Source: Puccinia triticina
Lineage: Eukaryota; Basidiomycota; Pucciniomycetes; Pucciniales; Pucciniaceae
Length of the DNA: 64,000 bases
NCBI RefSeq assembly: GCF_026914185.1
Contig: NC_070568.1
Location: forward strand, 248,001-312,000
Reading direction: 5' to 3'
This document shows positions 12,159 to 24,221 of this stretch, one piece after another; the first letter of the stretch is position 1; every line of letters begins with the position of its first letter. Both the position numbers and the translations under genes were made by a program. Under the pieces are notes generated by a model. The model was not told the origin of the DNA and did not search any database. It saw nothing but the letters and a program-made list of their open reading frames with translations.

Positions 12159-14374
12159 CTAAATCAAGATAAGGATCAGGCCGGCTTGTAAGACTATCAA
12201 TGGTAGAATTCTAAAGGCCGATTCTTCATGCGATGTCCCGGATATACTTCCTCGAACTTGTGGAGGGTTTGTGCCAGCGGAAACTGGTACGGTGGAGTTC
12301 ATTTGAGAGTTTGAAGATGTGTTATTAGAAGCGTCCGTCAACCGTGCCCGGGCGAACGCCACGACTTCAGATGCGTTCAATAAACTGTTGAGGTGAATGG
12401 CCTCATCAAAAGCCCCGTTCGCATTCTTCGAAATCCAGTCAGTTTGTACGAAGATCAGACCCTTGCACTTGTGTTGATTTTATAAAAACGTTGGTGATTG
12501 TAAATAGACCTACTTGATACCAGGACATGTTAAAAAGTGATGGGATGGGTCGCTGTGCGAGGTGCATCCGGAATCAGAAAGTGATGGCTGATCAGAGAAT
12601 GATGCATAACTTCCACACTTCTATGGTATCCGTGATCACAAAATTGTGTCTGCTTACCGTATCCCACCCGGCCTTTTGAATCGCTGGCCATGCATGTGTA
12701 AATCCGCGGACTGAATGGATAGTCAACTCGTGCTCTAGTATTATCAATCCTGGGTTCTTTGGCATGTTTACAAAACGTGACATCTCAAGATCAAGAGCTG
12801 CTTCATTCGAAGGTCCTTCGGCTCCACATGTGTTTGTGTTTTGAGGAGTTAAACACCAGTCATTAGTGTCTTGATTCCAGATGACCGTCTGCAAGCCAAA
12901 AACGTTCTGCCATGATGAAGGTGAGTGTTATTTGAATTTCCCTTTTGATAAGAAAGCTTGGAATCCTTGGCTTACTTTTGCAATAGCCCGAACTCGGTTA
13001 TCAACGTCCCCTTATGGAATGAAAGAACTCAACCTGATTAGATTAGGGTCTTTTTGTTTTTTGTAGGTGTTGCTTACCAACTTAGGAACAGATGTCGAGA
13101 TGGTTCACAATTGTAGGATCGATATTGGGTAAGAAAAAAAAGACAATTATAAAGGAAAATTAATTAATCTGTGACAGATCTGTAGAAGGGTCCATCCAGC
13201 AATACCAACATGGAGGTCTCCAAAAAGCGGGCAACCTTCCGCCACTCAAATCCTGCCAAGCACATGGATTCCCATCAAGGTCCAAGTTATTACTGCAAAG
13301 GTGTGATTAGGCCGCAGGGATACTTACAAATATGATTTGAAGAGTCCAACCGAGTTCACCTTTACATTGAAAAACCAAGCCATCGGTTAGGTGTCATCAT
13401 TTTGAAGGGTAGGAGAGACATTCATGGATGACTCACCCAAAACAGCGGTGTCGTTCAGGGTTGTCATGAGAGGATCTTTGTGTTTTGGACGTTTTGGCAA
13501 TGAGAAAAACTTGTTCCCACAAGACCACGTCAATTTGTAACTTGACTTACGACTCCATGTATGGACGCCGACATGTCCCCCTTGATCCAGTGCAACCGCA
13601 AAGTCGCCGGGCGATTGCTGAATTCGGCTGCCTGCAACGGGTGACAGAAGTTGATTAGTACATTTCATCCCATCATAAATGAGAAGGGCAACTCGATATT
13701 ACCAATCATGAAATGAGTAGCGCTTAGATTAGCTGATTTCAGGAATTTCATCAACTGTGATGAAGCTGGTTCTGGCCCGTCGTCACTTCACATTATGCGA
13801 GATGAACACAAAAAGAACGTGTAAGACCCCAAGACTTCTATAGTCACTGGTGATCCACAAACTAGCACACAAATATGTCGAGTGAAAAGTAACCTTACAA
13901 GCTTATTCCCATCATCCCAGCAGGGGCATCAGTAATACTACACAAAGAAAAATATTAGCATACGGCGCCGCATAAGTCAAAAGTTATCAAAATGCATCTA
14001 CGTAGAAAAATAAAAATGAAAATTGTATAGAAAGCATACTCAGTGGGTGAACGACAGCCAATTGTCCAACTGCAAATGCTCGGATCAGAACCATCAACTC
14101 CGGCCTCGTATTTCACGTTTTGATCGGCTGTCTTGATGGAGGGCTTGAAGTTGGGAATGTGGCCTGCTTTTTTTTCTCTATTTAGCGCCTCTATCCACTC
14201 TGCTCGAGGACTGGGACCTGGAACGTCTGGGGGTGGATACTTGTTTGTTAAACCTTGGCGAGTGAAAAGTTTAGCCACCCGAGGGTCATGATTTGTATGC
14301 GCTGCGTACCCCCCAACGCTTTCGACATTGAAGCATGCCAAAGCTATGCATAGAGTGTTTAAAATGCCAGTCAT
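12159..14374 (-). CDS. chitin deacetylase-like polysaccharide deacetylase (CE4), secreted, GPI-type tail
   Basis: Removes acetyl groups from chitin at the cell surface; in plant-associated fungi such enzymes make chitosan. Begins with a signal peptide (TGILNTLCIALACFNVESVGG) and ends with a hydrophobic tail after a Ser/Thr/Asn-rich stretch (RILPLIVLQAGLILILI), as for a GPI anchor. Exons that join in frame: 14374-14040, 13937-13899, 13785-13703, 13631-13551, 13475-13437, 13359-13328. They give the CE4 motifs GISFDDGPEP (catalytic Asp and metal Asp) and GGHVGVHTWSHP (metal His pair). The RPP motif (WRPP, about 13215) and DVDNRVRAIAK (about 12980-13012) follow, then exon 12906-12658 with NVFGLQTVIWNQDTNDW and LIILEHELTIHS. 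The joins between 13328 and 13012 and near 12510 are unresolved and may include small exons or a lesion. The last ORF ends at 12159. Confidence 0.8.
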
Positions 14375-14399
14375 ACTTTTCCCCTCAAGATAATAAATG

Positions 14400-17100
14400 G
14401 ACTGTTTATGTGGTGAAAATCGTGAAAGAGGAGTCGGTTTTCGGATTCTAACTGCTTATTTCTAATTTTGATAATAAGGGTCAAGGAAGGTTGCAGTGAG
14501 ACTGTAAGTGAGATTGATCCAATGGGTTTTACTGAGAAGAGATCAAACTTATGTGGACCGAATATATGTCAGTTGCAGGCAAGATATATCGAAGGGGCTA
14601 TTGAAATACGCCTCAGGTGCGAAGGAAGGCTCACTATGGATGCAAAAATTCATCCAAGGCGTCGAGCCTTTTCCAGAACAAATTGAGAACCGAACAGCGA
14701 ACCAGCAAGACGATAAAATTAGACGAAGCTGTAAGATTCCTGAAGTGCAAATGCGGCAAATGCGAGCGCTTCGCTAGCGAAAAATAATTGTTTCCGGAGG
14801 AGGGCTTCGGCGAAAGATTGTTTTCCACTGGTATATAACCGATGGGGGAATTGAGAGACTGTGGCTCAAATCTCTTCGCCGTTCCCATACAGATAAGCGG
14901 AATGAGTACAGGAAGCTGAGGAAATGTTAGCGAAGCGCTTTACAAGTCTGGTTCATGATTTGAACGGTTTAACCTGACAGCGGAACCCAGGGACGGCGGC
15001 AATGGTCCAGCTGCTCAGCGCTAGTTCTGACTATCAATTGAGGCGACCTGATGCCCAAGACGTCCGACATAGGCCAGAGGTAACTGATCTTTCGAACCAT
15101 TCTTACTCGAGCACATTGGGAATTCACCAATGGCATCAGGAAACTTAATTTTTGCTAGTTAATCGATGTCCGAAGGGAAAAACAGAGTTTCTCATCCGTT
15201 CAAATTTATCCTCGTTCTTGGATGATCAAAGGATCGGTAAAAAAAGAAAATGATGAAAGAAGTCGTAGGCATGAGTTAAGACTTCGGCTGGACTCTGGTT
15301 TATTGCTATATGCTCACATCTCAGTATGAGAATGGGATGGCGTCTCATCAGGTCATAAACGAAGGGATATCATGTCGTTATCGGCCTAGAATAGATCTTG
15401 AGAAGAAATAAAGAACTCGTGGTGAAGAGATATTTAAATATGTGAAGGAGTGTATGTATCCGCTTTTTATGTGGAGCACGTTCTAGGACTACTATCCGGA
15501 AGGCGCGGCGGTGAATTGGCTCACCAGAGTTACACTCTTGTCAGAAGCAGGGTTGCCTTACGATGACAATGAAAATAAGGTAACGGAGCATTTTGGGATG
15601 GTCGCGCCTTCTCTCTGCAAAGATGTTCGATCGGCGTGAGCTACCACCAGCGGCTTGACATTTAAAGGAATTGATACATGCGAATACCTCTGCTCAGTCT
15701 ATTGATGTTGAAGAGTCAGTTCAAGTCGAAGGTCTCGAATGTCACTGTCGTGAATGAAGCCTTGCAAGTTGCAACAGATCATTTGTAGCGTGTTGTGGTT
15801 CTAATTAGTATCAGGATGTTCTGGATCTACACCATGAATACCTTCCGTGGTCAAAACGAGATCATCTTGACTGACAGACGGCGAAGCATAAAGTTGGTAT
15901 TCCCTCAAGAGGAACACCTCAGGTGACTGAATTTCTCGAAAGTTTCGGGTATACATGTATTTTTCAAAAGGTGAAGAATAAGATTTGATCAAACGATACT
16001 AATATGCATCACCTGAGCAAGTATTATTTTGAGTTTCCTTCCGTTTTGAATATAAAAAAACTTACTTTAAACCCCTGGAATTAGATGAAGCAGAGGGGAC
16101 TCTATTTTCGGCTCGGCATGCATACACTTCAGCTCCTGCACTGGAGAAGAGAACACACGAGGGCTGGACCAGGGGCCTCTGCTTGTTACTGGCTTCACAT
16201 TTATTCGAAAAAAATGTCAGCTTTGATCGGATCTTTCGACCTGAAGCCAATCCTCACTTCAATAAGCAAGTCCATCTGAAAGTGCCGAGGGTTTAACTTG
16301 AGAGACACACAATCCATTCTTGAGCACTCCAACATGCTAGGCTGCCAAACAATTGTCGGGGCCGCCGGAGGATCCCTGCCGGTCGGCGTCCACCCGAACT
16401 TAACGCAGTCCCTCCGAGGAAGTCGCGCGGCGAACTTCGAAGGAGGGCCCTTCGCCCCCGCTCCCGCCCCCCCCCCCCCCCCCCCCCCAAGTTCGGCGTC
16501 TACCCTCCAATTTCAACGGGGCTTTGACATAAATAAGAGATAAACTGTGCAAGATTACACTGCGGGCAAATTGGACTTCCTCATCCACGAGGCAAACTCA
16601 TCCAGCCCCTCCGAGGGGGGGGAGGGGGGCGAAGGGCCCAGCGAGACTCGGAGGAGATCTGTTTCAACAAGGCGTGCTTCGCCCACAGCGTTCGAAGTGC
16701 ATTGTCGGTAGTTAGTTTGAGTTCACATCATGTTAGCATGACCCTGCCTGGTTACAACCAGTTAGAACGTCTGTCATGATAACTGTGGGGCCTATGGGAT
16801 GGCGAAAGTGTAAGCTTAACACAGCCTCCCCTTCGAAGGACAACCTTCCTGACGGGAGGTGAGGCGCTTCGCGCCGTGCCACCCGGCAGGCAAGGAAGTT
16901 CGGTGAAAGTGAGGAACTGCAATCTCAAGGCTGGATGTTTGCAATATCAAGCCATCTCAAAGTAGCCTAAATACGTCGCGTTGCTACGCAGAGCTATTGT
17001 TGTTACCAAACCGAAACAAAACCTTCTATGTTTATTATCTGAGAACGAGAAAGTCAAACTTGTTCCGGAACATAGAGTGAAACCCTCGCAATCCAAAGAG
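14400..17100. other. no gene recognised; repeat fragments and a poly-C tract
   Basis: Only short open frames without family similarity. 16395-16850 holds GAACTTAACGCAGTCCCTCCG and a CTTAACACAGCCTCC copy, related to the 2282-2880 MITE ends, plus stretches of CTCCGAGG dyads. Confidence 0.4.
16467..16488 (+). repeat. poly-C tract (22 nt)
   Basis: Uninterrupted C run of 22 nt inside a repeat whose flanks carry CCTTCGCCCCC and GGGGCGAAGG dyads. Confidence 0.9.
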
Positions 17101-17109
17101 ATCCAGGTT

Positions 17110-18970
17110 TTATTCGCCATAGATTGCTACCGCAGTCGAATTCCAATTCCATTCAGATGCCGCCTTCAAGACTAGTGGCATCAGCACCTTTCGCCCAACA
17201 GGTCGGCCTTTCACCGTCATTCGCCATGCTTTTCGTCGAGGTAAAAGTGGTTTATGGTCAGGTCGTGTCCATTCTTGCAAGCCGTCAAATTTTTCTTCGA
17301 TATTCTTGCAAAGAGTCAAAAACAGGTCGGTCGCAGCTTCCGTCGTGAGTAGTTTTCCCCAACCATGCGCGACAACCAACATAATCTCTCTTTCGGCTTT
17401 GCCAGTAATCTCCGATTTGAACTTCGTCAGAACCACGGATACGTCGGCACCTATTTCCGAAGTGAAGGCACGTTCAATCGCAAACCATTCGGGAACTGTT
17501 TGCTCCGGCGTTCTCTGAACCTGCTGTTCGATGTTGAAAGGAATCGAAGCGAAACCTAGGGTTAGGTATGGATACTTGATGGTTGCGGTCCGAACACTAC
17601 GTTCGAATTCCAATGTCAGCTGGAGAAATGTTACCATTGTAGCAACATAGCGAGTCGGAATGGAAATTTGCTCACGCATTAGCTTTCCAATCTCGCCTCA
17701 ACAAATCACGCACATCTAAGCGTTGCAGTTGGCCACGAGCCTCACTCATCTCCGCCCAGAAGTTTGTCGCTAGTTTTCTCAATTCACGCTTCTCCCATTT
17801 GTGCCTTTGGTTTTCTTCTAACGACGTGTCTCGCCCTGAAGCGCCTTGAAAATTCAATCGCATATTTTGTTTGTTGGTCTTCTCCCAGGCGTGCTTGTTG
17901 TATCCTTCTGGTGGTGCATACCATTGGCTGAGCCTAAAAAGTCCATAGGAAGCTCTCTTGTCGACATTGTAATGTTTATTAGAGCTCAGTGCATCGCTGT
18001 CGAGAAAAATTGCCCTCAGTATTAAATCAACCAGATCTGTAGGTATGCCGTACTTCTCGCCGGATACCACCCGGTGTTCACCGCGAGCTTCTGATTGAAG
18101 AAGTAGATCTGCAACAAGTGAAGAACACGAGGCAGCTTCTTCCAAAATTCGAGGGTCTGCAGAGAGATTCAATTTCTGATCCACGTGATGATCAATGATG
18201 GAAAGAAGTGAAGCCCGACGCCATCCAGGTGCAGGTACGTTATGGTCCACTAATACGATTCCCGCAAGGCGGTGCGAAAGTTCAAATGGTTTGATAGGCA
18301 ACTCGTCGATGGCTGTGTTCAGAACCAATGAGTTAGCAGGGCCTGATGAACACGCAGATTCAATCTCAACTTTTACTCAACTCAACAAATCTCTATGTCT
18401 AGAAGACATTTGGGATTTCTCTAGGGCTAACTGATTCTCCGGTCGCAAGTCGAGAGCATCTTCAACAGTTTGTAATAAGGCGATTGCCTTTTGCGGATTG
18501 TGTTTCAAGTGAGAGAGATGATAGGCCCAAGCGATAGCGGCAGCCATTGAATCGGTATCTGCAAGTGAATGTGTATAGCTCAGGATAAAAGCAATTAAAA
18601 TTAAGGGTGATAAATTAAGTAGCTCACCACCAGCCTCATTACCCATCACGATAACCCATTCGTTCGCTTTATTTTGAGTAATATCGGAAAAGAATTGGCT
18701 TCTGGATTCGCGAGCCCATTTTGACAAAACTCCAGTGCCTTCTTGGGCAATGGACAAAGAATGATCACGCGAGTTGGAATGATCTTGATGTTTAAAGATA
18801 ATTTGTTGGTCACGGTTGGTAGCCAGTAGCAGAGTAGTTGAGGAGTAAATAAAAAGGAAAGCGGAAAATGGCTGCAGTAACATCATACTCTGATTTGTGC
18901 CGGGTTTTTTTTCGACGAGGTCAAAAAGAGCCGGGTTGGAAAAACAAGAATTCAGTTGTGCAACACTCAC
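17110..18970 (-). CDS. PPX1: exopolyphosphatase, DHH phosphoesterase family (PPX1-like)
   Basis: Hydrolyses terminal phosphates from inorganic polyphosphate, metal dependent. Four exons 18970-18628, 18558-18382, 18312-17676 and 17596-17110 sum to 1644 nt with no frame break (547 residues, against about 400 in yeast). Introns are 69-79 nt; intron 2 has a CTAAC branch site. Motifs in order: EWVIVMGNEAGDTDSMAAA (motif I Asp pair), VLVDHN (II), SIIDHHVD (III, the DHH), AIFLDSDAL (IV); the DHHA2 domain follows (LRKLATNFWAEM, LLRRDWKANAVRT, TLGFASIPF, ending in VAIYGE). The N-terminus is about 100 residues longer than the yeast enzyme and contains a hydrophobic stretch (MMLLQPFSAFLFIYSSTTLLL) just after residue 28, which could be a targeting segment or mean that the true start is further in. 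Confidence 0.9.
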
Positions 18971-19562
18971 GGCGGCTCGACAATTGCGCAGATACGAGGG
19001 GAAAGATCAGGTAGGCAAGCTACATTTAATATGCCTGAGAGGATCAGGAAACCGTGTAACTATTAAAGCCCACAGACCAGGTTCATCCCCCCTGATTTAA
19101 TTAGATGGTTGTGGACAAATGAGGCATTCATAGTTTTGCCTTGCAACTCCGCCCACCTAATCAGGACTTCTACGATTCATCGTCAACCGAGCGCGTATAT
19201 AGAATGATTGCTTGCTGTGCATAGCACTTCAACCCTTAGCCAGTATTCCGTGCGGTATATCCGGTAGACAATCCGGGATATCTGGTAAAGGACTACGGAT
19301 CAAGCCAGATATCTGAGATCCAAACTTCCCGAGCCTGCGAATAGAGACGGATATCATGATATCCGCGGATAATCTTGGATCCCACATTCTTATATGCGCG
19401 CGGCAAATCGCTGTACACAATTTTGAGATGTCCGGGTGAATTCTTTGAAGATTGCCCCGGGGTACGGGGACCCACTGCGGGGTCCCGAGGCTGCCTCGAG
19501 GCCGAACCAAGGTGCGGGGGAGATCAGTACGTATGTCCATGAGCATCGACGAAACGGACTGT
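18971..19562. other. upstream of the exopolyphosphatase gene; short dyads only
   Basis: Presumed promoter of the minus-strand gene. 19255-19380 has repeated GGATATC/GATATCC half sites (for example GGATATCATGATATCC). No gene seen. Confidence 0.45.
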
Positions 19563-20660
19563 CACCAGGGGAGATATGTTCCCACTCCCCAGGGAGTGCC
19601 TTACCGTAAATTTTTTCCATAACTGTGCTGGAGGCCTTCGGTAAAGCAATATTGAATAGGTATGAACAAGACTGGAAGTCAGCGTGGAAATCAGTTGGAA
19701 ATCATCCTGAAATAAACCATAACTTGCCAAAAAATCATCCAGAACTCATCTATAATTCATCCAGAACTCATCCAGAATATAATCCTTTCTTGGCTCCATG
19801 ACCAGTGTGTCCTTTCCATGGAGATGTGAAAGGCCCAGCCTGCGATTTTTTCCCCCTCATGTACTCGCGTACATCAGGGGGACAATTGGCGTCTCAAAAC
19901 AAAAAAATTACTTTTCATGTGGCTGTGAAAGGCCCATCCTGTGATATTTCCACCTCAATGTACGCGCGTACATCAGGGTGACTATTAGCAAAGTGCAAAA
20001 AGGTTAACTTGCATGTGCACATGTGAATTTTGAAAAGCAAAAAAATACAAAATTCACTAGATCATTTTCGTGAGGAGGACAGGATATATGGCCAAAGTGA
20101 ATTGGCACCGCAATCCAACCTTGACTTAACTCAGACTTTCACCCTATTAAAACAGTTTTTTGTCATTTTTATCAGCCAAATTCAAATTAATTCCCGCATT
20201 TCCAAGAAAATGGGTTTCAATTTCAATGACTGCAACATTACCACATTCCAAAAATCTAAACCCAATAATACCAAGTCAACTTTTAGTTTAATTTTGTACA
20301 TCAGGGCATATAATGTGAATTACAAGAAACCCATTTTTTTGGAGGAATTACTTTTGAGAATGGGAATTTTGCTTTGCTATCCTTAAAAATCAGTAAACAG
20401 GAGCAATTGATGAGTTGGACTTTGGTCAAATATCATTTCATCATATTTCTTCCTACAGTTGTACATAGAAAACAAAAGAATTCTACACAACATTGTGTTG
20501 ACTTCCAAATCAATTGGGACTGACTTTTCACTAACTTCTCCATCCAATTTACTATTTTGGGGATGAGTTACTAATCCACATCAGGCTCACATCCGACCAA
20601 AACTCACATAAAATTCAGCTCTGGCACTCCCTGGGGAGTGGGAACATATCTCCCCTGGTG
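19563..20660. mobile_element. CACTA-like MITE, 1098 bp, 3-bp TSD
   Basis: Both ends carry the same 38-bp inverted repeat starting CACCAGGGGAGATATGTTCC, without a mismatch. TGT flanks both sides (19560-19562 and 20661-20663). A CAC start and a 3-bp TSD fit the CACTA superfamily. Inside are two diverged tandem copies (about 19825-19905 and 19920-19990) of a unit with a palindromic TGTAC(GCG)GTACA core, and a run of TCATCCAGAAC repeats (about 19730-19775). No transposase. Confidence 0.75.
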
Positions 20661-20663
20661 TGT

Positions 20664-22050
20664 GCTTAATCAGACCAAGGAATCAGTCCGAAGGGCGAGG
20701 CCTGACCGTATGATTGAGGCAAGGGCGAGTGGGGCATAGTGATATGTTTATGTAGGAGGATCCACATCGCCGAGCTTAACCAAGCCTCTCTGGAGGAGAG
20801 CCCCGCCAAGCTTAACTAAGCCTCTCCGAGGAGGCGCGAAGCGTCTCCAAAGGAGAGGCTTATGACTAAAGTCCCATGCTTGGCCTGAGGCTGACGGGGT
20901 TTTACAGAGAAAATCGTGTTTTTTGAAATTACATCTCTTTTTACTCCCCTCTTTCGGCTTCAATTTCCATGCCTCATGTGCCAGTTTGTAGGCCTTGATC
21001 TTAGCTATCTTGTACAAGTTTTTTCAAGTATATCCATTCATCACTGACCGCTCAGTGGCCATTCTTGCGGGGGCTCTTCTTGAGCAATGTGAACAAGCCA
21101 TTGGATCATCCGAAGGTCGCCGTTGGACATGCTCTCACGGGTTTGTTTGGTATTAACTTAAAAATGACTGGTCTCTCAAAGAGTGCCATCCCATGCAGGC
21201 AGCTTGCGGTAGAGATGTCCAACCTTATTTTCATGTGTTTAGGCCGGACGCGCTATCCGGTCTACACCAGGCCGGATAGGCTCTAAAGTGGGGTTTTTTA
21301 CATCAATTTCTCTTTGAGGGGATGGGGGTAGGTATTGTGCTGAATACATGATATTATGTAGAAATGAAAGCGGATTCTAATGGTACTCGAGGCTGTGAAG
21401 AAATCAGAAGGGTATACGGTGATAGGTGGGTTTGAAGGGAATTTTGGACAAATGGCTGGGCAGCCTCAAGCCAAATTTGGGACATTAGGCACAAGTCCCT
21501 CCCACAAACGGGAGGGTGCTCGCGCCCTGCGAGCACAGGGAGGGACTTGTGTTAAGTTCGAGCCCCCCGCAGGGTCTGTCTCACAGAGAGGCTTGCCCCC
21601 AAGCCACCAATTTTGGCGTGAGAGCTGACAAGCCTGGGGCCCAACCAACCCCCATTTTTCCTTTGATCCATATATCTCACACCCATTTTTTGCCCAATAG
21701 GGACATGAGTGGTGCGGCCTTGTAGGCTCGCTTCTTGCGCAGGCAGCCATCTACTAATCAGCTTTTTATCCCGCCAGCTGGCCGCTGGACACCCTTGCAA
21801 ATTCACTGATGAGCTTGCTCAAACAAATCAAGGTTTTTTTCCAACTCCTGTACATCAAGCATACCAATATAAATATTATGCATTGATCATGAATTGAGAA
21901 GTGAACTTGTTCAAACATATGCATTTTCATGTAATTACAAGCAGAAAATACTGCTTCCATGCACTTACCATAGATGCAGAAGTGTACAATCATTCCCAGA
22001 ATCTTGGAAGCTTGATTTTACAAGCTTTGTAACTTCAAGACCGTTCAAGA
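20664..22050. other. repeat-derived spacer with MITE ends, no gene
   Basis: CGAGCTTAACCAAGCCTCTC at about 20772 and GGGACTTGTGTTAAGTTCG at about 21541-21559 face each other and resemble the 2282-2880 MITE ends; no matching TSD found. Open frames here have no family signature. Confidence 0.4.
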
Positions 22051-22069
22051 TAAAAATATGTGGCCTACA

Positions 22070-22550
22070 CCCGGGGAGTCCTTCGACAAGGATATCTTGT
22101 GGAATCCTTGTGGATTCCCCGTAGTGCCCCTGCACAAGGTTGGACCAGCGGCTGCTGGTCCACACGTTCACGTAGGACCCCGGAAGGGGTCTTTCAAGCC
22201 GCCTCATGTAGGCTCCAGCCAAACTTTAACAAAAGATACGTGTACACAAGGAGTTATTTGAATTTATCTCTTCTGCCATCACCACTTTTGCTTTTTAAAC
22301 ACCTGTACAGCATTGATATGGGCTTAAAGGTGTCACTACACATATTTTTGTTGATGCATTGAGCCAGGGTAGCTGTAGGCAGGGGCTGTAACGTTTGGAT
22401 ACGTACATGAGGCGGCTTGAAACCCGCCTTCCGGGGTCCTGTTCACGTGCTGTCCACCAAGTGGATCACGGGGCACCTTGTGATGGCCCCGAGGATTCCA
22501 CGGATATTTACAGATATGTACCCGTGGAATCCATGTGGCCACGTAGGCAA
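22070..22550. repeat. inverted repeat around GACCCCGGAAGG / CCTTCCGGGGTC
   Basis: 22070-22215 and 22405-22550 are inverse copies of one another in part (TTTCAAGCCGCCTCATGTA against TACATGAGGCGGCTTGAAA; ATTCCACGG / CCGTGGAAT). The spacer is about 200 bp. Probably one foldback-type element; ends not fixed. Confidence 0.5.
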
Positions 22551-22589
22551 GCCTTAAAAGTTTGGCGGGAGCACAGCCTGTTAAAAAAT

Positions 22590-22680
22590 ATGCCTAGTGG
22601 GACTTGAACTCCTGACCAGGCAGGGAGCTACAGGAGAGGGAGTTCCATACAGCTTGGCCGTTTCACACTGTTGTGCCTAG
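22590..22680 (-). repeat. tRNA-derived SINE-like sequence
   Basis: The minus strand has an A-box-like GGCCAAGCTGTATGGAAC and a strong B-box/T-arm GGAGTTCAAGTCCCACTAGG, with no foldable acceptor stem. Best read as a SINE head from a tRNA. Confidence 0.45.
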
Positions 22681-22689
22681 CTGCTTTAC

Positions 22690-24200
22690 ACAATATCAAC
22701 CCCCCAAAACAATGGTTTACAATTGGTTTTTTTGTTAAGTTTTTTTGCTTTTTTTTCCTCTCTTCAACATCAAGTTTTCTTGGGCTTTCAAAACCTGAGG
22801 ACCACCCTGAGGTGGTCTTGGCTGGAAGTGAAAAAAAATGAAATGTTGTGGAACTGACGTGAGCAACAAGCTGATGTGGTCTCCACGCGTGCCAGGAAGG
22901 CAGATCGTGGAACCGACAGGGAAAAGTGTGAAGCCCATTGGTTCCACGTGGAACCAACAAGCTTACCAAGGGGTTACCGAGCCAACCCTTGTTGGTTCCA
23001 CGGATTACCCACCTGTCGTCGGTTCCACAGACAGGCGTGGCAGGAAGTACCCCTGCTGTGTACGTAGGTTTGAAGGCCAGATGCAGGGCTTCAATTGAAC
23101 TTAACACAAGCGTACCCTCCTCGGGGGAGCGTAGTGACCTCCGAAGGAGGGACTTGCCTCAAGCTTCTTAGCTTATTTTTGCCCACTTCAAACTCCCCCA
23201 TATCCATCCCCCCTGGCAAGAAACGTCCTGTAAAGTTTTTTACATGGCAGATTTAGGTGACCAATCCCCCCCTTTGAGACCGCGCGAGCTCAGGGAATTT
23301 CAAATTTTGAGCCCAAAAACGGCTGGATCACCACTCCAGAACCACTTCAGGGCAGGAGGAGTGGGCTAGTAATCATGGGGGCCAGTTGGGTAAAAAATGG
23401 TGAAACGGAAGCTGTGATTGCAGGCTACAAGTCTGTCAACTCAGACCTTTTTTAAACTAAAAACTACATTTTTAAAAACATTTTGGAAAGAAGATAGGTG
23501 TTTTTTTGCCAGAAATTCTCGAGTCTGTTGACTTTAGGTAAGCCTTTCTTTCGGAGGCGCAAAGCACCTCCGAAGGAGAGACTTAGTTAAGCTCGGGCTT
23601 CAATCTGGCACCAGGGCGGCCTGATTGGCCCTCAGGACGCAATTTTAGTGTGGTGTCAAAGTTCGACACCAGCCAAATGGGTTGAGGCGGTCCTCAGCGC
23701 TCACGCCAAATTTCCCCGCTTACTCCCAAGTCCCTCCTTTGGAGGCTCGCGCTCTGCCAACTCAGAAGGGAGGACTGACTAAGTTCGTGTAGCATCAGAT
23801 GTTCATCTTGGCCTCATTTGCACGACAGTCAAGCCACCGCGGCAATCACCCAGTGACTTCTGTGAGATGCTGCGTGGCAACCATGCCTTGGAAATTTCAT
23901 TCAGCCTTCGGACAAGCATCGGAAGTGGTTACCACAGTGGAAAACTGCCGAAGACACTCGAGCTGGGTCAGCTCAAGAAGGAAAAGGCTAAGTGATAAAT
24001 GTTTACGAAAAGGACGAAGCATAAGAGATGGTAGCAAAAACGATGTCATATTTTCAACACCTCTGCAAGATGCCCAGGCAGGGCAGCACGAAGGGGGGTT
24101 GGTTCTACTACAATTGAGGACTGGTGATAGATCTACATCATAGCGACACTTGAACGATCTCGTCGGATTTTCATGCTTGAAAGCGGCATTATGTTGGAGG
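22690..24200. other. repeat-derived spacer, no gene
   Basis: 22880-23040 holds several GGTTCCAC / GTGGAACC copies. 23097-23593 has GAACTTAACACAAGCG at the left and GACTTAGTTAAGCTCG at the right with GGAGGGACTT hairpins, another copy of the hairpin-ended MITE family; 23729-23785 is a further end. No coding sequence recognised. Confidence 0.4.
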
Positions 24201-24221
24201 ACATGAGTGTTGACTGGCCAT

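Noticed and set aside
15430..15790. Possible gag-like relic in the gene-free stretch
   Set aside because: Words such as a gag-like helix could be imagined in one frame, but stops are frequent and no zinc knuckle or LTR is near.
22590..22680. Functional tRNA gene (Leu-like)
   Set aside because: Good B box but no pairing acceptor stem; kept as a SINE-like repeat.
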